DNA from: MED-G82 sp964342675
GTDB lineage: Bacteria > Pseudomonadota > Gammaproteobacteria > Magnimaribacterales > D2472
NCBI GenBank assembly: GCA_964342675.1
Contig: CAYFFR010000049.1
Coordinates: 1 to 5,818, forward strand
Length of the DNA: 5,818 nucleotides
Direction: 5' to 3'
In this document: piece by piece, positions 4,051 through 5,818 of the stretch
How positions within the stretch are numbered: the stretch's first letter is position 1
How the letters are laid out: each line of letters opens with the position of its first letter
The notes under the pieces: model-generated
What the model was told of the DNA's origin: nothing
Databases searched by the model: none
The model's input: only the letters and a program-made list of their open reading frames with translations
Made by a program: the position numbers and the translations under genes

Positions 4051-5818
4051 TGCAGTTTTTAGCTGCTCAGCAATATTGCTAGGAACCTCGGCATATTTCA
4101 AAAACTCCATTGAAAAGCTGGCCCTGCCCTGTGTTTGTGATCGCAGGTCTGTAGCATATCCAAACATTTCTGATAGAGGCACTTCAGCCCCCACTGTCTT
4201 ACCTGAAGGAATCTCATCCATACCCTGAATAATGCCTCGTCTTCTGTTCAAATCACCTACTACATCACCCATATGCTCTTCAGGTGTCACAACTTCAACT
4301 TTCATTACAGGTTCTAGTAAAACTGGTTTTGCCTTCAAAGCTCCTTCCTTCAAGGCCATTGATCCAGCAATTTTGAAGGCCATTTCACTTGAATCTACAT
4401 CATGAAAAGAGCCATCGTATAGTGTAGCTTTTAGTGCTAATAACGGGTATCCAGCAACTACTCCATTTTGCATTTGTTCTTGAATGCCTTTGTTAACAGA
4501 GGGTATATATTCTTTAGGAATGACACCTCCAACGATCTGATCTACAAATTCGTATTCATCATCAAGACCTAGAGGCTCCAATTTAAGCCAAACATGGCCA
4601 TATTGTCCTCTACCCCCACTTTGCCTAACAAATTTACCTTCAATATCTACAGACTGAGTAATTGTCTCCCTGTAAGCTACTTGGGGTTTACCAATATTTG
4701 CTTCCACTGAAAACTCTCTTTTCATTCTATCAACTAAAACATCTAAGTGAAGTTCTCCCATACCAGATATAATAGTTTGTCCAGATTCTTCATCTGAGCT
4801 TACTCTGAATGATGGATCTTCTTGAGCTAATTTCCCTAATGCCAAAGACATTTTTTCTTGGTCTGCCTTAGACTTTGGTTCGACTGCAACTGATATTACG
4901 GGCTCTGGAAAGTCCATTCTTTCAAGCACTATCTCATTTGAAGAATCGCATAAAGTATCGCCAGTAGTTATATCTTTTAAACCTATACAAGCTGCTATGT
5001 CACCAGCTCTTATTTCCTTTAATTCATTTCTATTATTTGAATGCATCTGAACCATTCTTCCAATTCTTTCTTTTTTATCTCTTGTAGAATTAATAACAGA
5101 ATCTCCTACCTTAACTACGCCCGAATAAACCCTTATAAAGGTTAAAGTACCAACGAATGGATCAGTAGCAATCTTAAATGCTAAAGCAGAAAAAGGCTCT
5201 TCATCTGAAGATGATCTTGATGCTTCTTTTTCTTCATCTCCTGGAATAGTTCCTTTAATAGCTTCTACCTCATCAGGAGCAGGCAGAAAGTCTATCACTG
5301 CATCTAGAACTGCCTGAACACCTTTATTCTTAAAGGCACTCCCACATAATGCTGGGACAATTTCATTAGAAACTGTTCTGATTCTTAATCCTGTCTTGAT
5401 TTGTTCAACTGTTAGATCTCCTGATTCAATATATGCATCCATAAGCTCCTCATTTGCTTCTGCAGCACTTTCTATCATTGTGTCTCTTAAAGACTTGCAA
5501 GTATCCAAAATATCGTCTGGGATATCCTTGGATTCAAAAGTTAAGCCTTGATCTGAATCATTCCAATAAATTGCACGCATATTAATTAAATCAACCACAC
5601 CTTGATAGTCGTCTTCTGCACCAATGTTGTACTGAATTGGTACTACGTTAGCCCTTAGACGATCTTTAATTTGGGAAACAACTCTTGAAAAATCTGCTCC
5701 TGCTCGATCCATTTTATTAACAAAAACTATTCTGGGTACGTTATACCTGTTTGCTTGACGCCAAACTGTTTCTGACTGGGGTTCTACTCCAGAGGTGCCG
5801 CAGAAGACAACTACTGCT
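4048..5818 (-). CDS. fusA: Elongation factor G, 5' end cut by window edge
   Basis: EF-G is the GTPase that drives ribosomal translocation and, with RRF, ribosome recycling. The frame is open from the right edge and gives 589 residues, about 108 fewer than the full ~700. The missing part holds the P-loop, switch I and the DTPGH motif. The fragment starts AVVVFCGTSGVEPQSETVW. The G4 motif NKMD is at fragment residues 34-37, and the G5-type GSAF follows in domain G. Domain II contains FSALAFKIATDPFVGTLTF, domain III MGELHLDVLVDRMKREF, and domain IV SGGRGQYGHVW plus the tip GSFHDVDSSE, whose His is the E. coli His583 equivalent. Domain V ends SEMFGYATDLRSQTQGRASFSMEFL. No tuf gene follows. Confidence 0.98.
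   Translation of the reverse strand, partial: AVVVFCGTSGVEPQSETVWRQANRYNVPRIVFVNKMDRAGADFSRVVSQIKDRLRANVVPIQYNIGAEDDYQGVVDLINMRAIYWNDSDQGLTFESKDIPDDILDTCKSLRDTMIESAAEANEELMDAYIESGDLTVEQIKTGLRIRTVSNEIVPALCGSAFKNKGVQAVLDAVIDFLPAPDEVEAIKGTIPGDEEKEASRSSSDEEPFSALAFKIATDPFVGTLTFIRVYSGVVKVGDSVINSTRDKKERIGRMVQMHSNNRNELKEIRAGDIAACIGLKDITTGDTLCDSSNEIVLERMDFPEPVISVAVEPKSKADQEKMSLALGKLAQEDPSFRVSSDEESGQTIISGMGELHLDVLVDRMKREFSVEANIGKPQVAYRETITQSVDIEGKFVRQSGGRGQYGHVWLKLEPLGLDDEYEFVDQIVGGVIPKEYIPSVNKGIQEQMQNGVVAGYPLLALKATLYDGSFHDVDSSEMAFKIAGSMALKEGALKAKPVLLEPVMKVEVVTPEEHMGDVVGDLNRRRGIIQGMDEIPSGKTVGAEVPLSEMFGYATDLRSQTQGRASFSMEFLKYAEVPSNIAEQLKTA

Noticed and set aside
4048..5712. EF-G as a complete 554-residue protein starting at the Met at 5712
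   Set aside because: That Met is the M of the NKMD GTP-binding motif. The frame stays open and homologous to EF-G up to the window edge, so the gene is cut by the window and is neither shortened nor internally started.

Overview
The window is a stretch of the bacterial str/S10 ribosomal protein cluster. Every gene lies on the minus strand, so transcription runs from high to low coordinates. In that order it holds fusA (EF-G, 5' end cut off by the window edge), rpsJ (S10/NusE), rplC (L3), rplD (L4), rplW (L23), rplB (L2), rpsS (S19), rplV (L22) and rpsC (S3, 3' end cut off). The proteins align almost without gaps with their gammaproteobacterial counterparts, for example L22 with the E. coli protein through residue 110, and EF-G with the conserved C-terminal domains. 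The DNA is clearly AT-rich. My best inference is an AT-rich, streamlined gammaproteobacterium, possibly a free-living marine lineage; the exact clade cannot be fixed from this window.

Layout by region. Positions 5818-4048 hold the last ~589 codons of fusA. Positions 4047-3968 are an 80-nt intergenic region with no tuf gene; it carries a near-consensus sigma70 promoter (TTGACA, 18-nt spacer, TAGAAT) with an AT-rich tract upstream, and leaves only a ~26-nt leader before rpsJ. Positions 3967-3656 are rpsJ, starting with TTG. Positions 3655-3590 are the only other sizeable gap. It begins with an AT-rich hairpin plus T7 that overlaps the rpsJ stop, continues into a G+C-rich element closely resembling a domain I segment of 23S rRNA, and ends with a strong ribosome binding site for the TTG start of rplC. 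From rplC to rpsC (3589 to 1) the genes are packed with ATGA or TAATG overlaps or, once, a 2-nt gap.

The genes act together in translation. EF-G drives translocation. L2, L3, L4, L22 and L23 are large-subunit proteins around the peptidyl transferase centre and exit tunnel. S3, S10 and S19 are small-subunit head proteins. S10 doubles as the antitermination factor NusE.

The gene content is ordinary and I see no new protein system. The part worth a second look is regulatory. The classical long S10 leader that L4 controls in E. coli does not fit upstream of rpsJ here, while a terminator-like hairpin and a 23S-like RNA segment lie between rpsJ and rplC. That arrangement suggests, but does not prove, that autogenous control has moved to that position.
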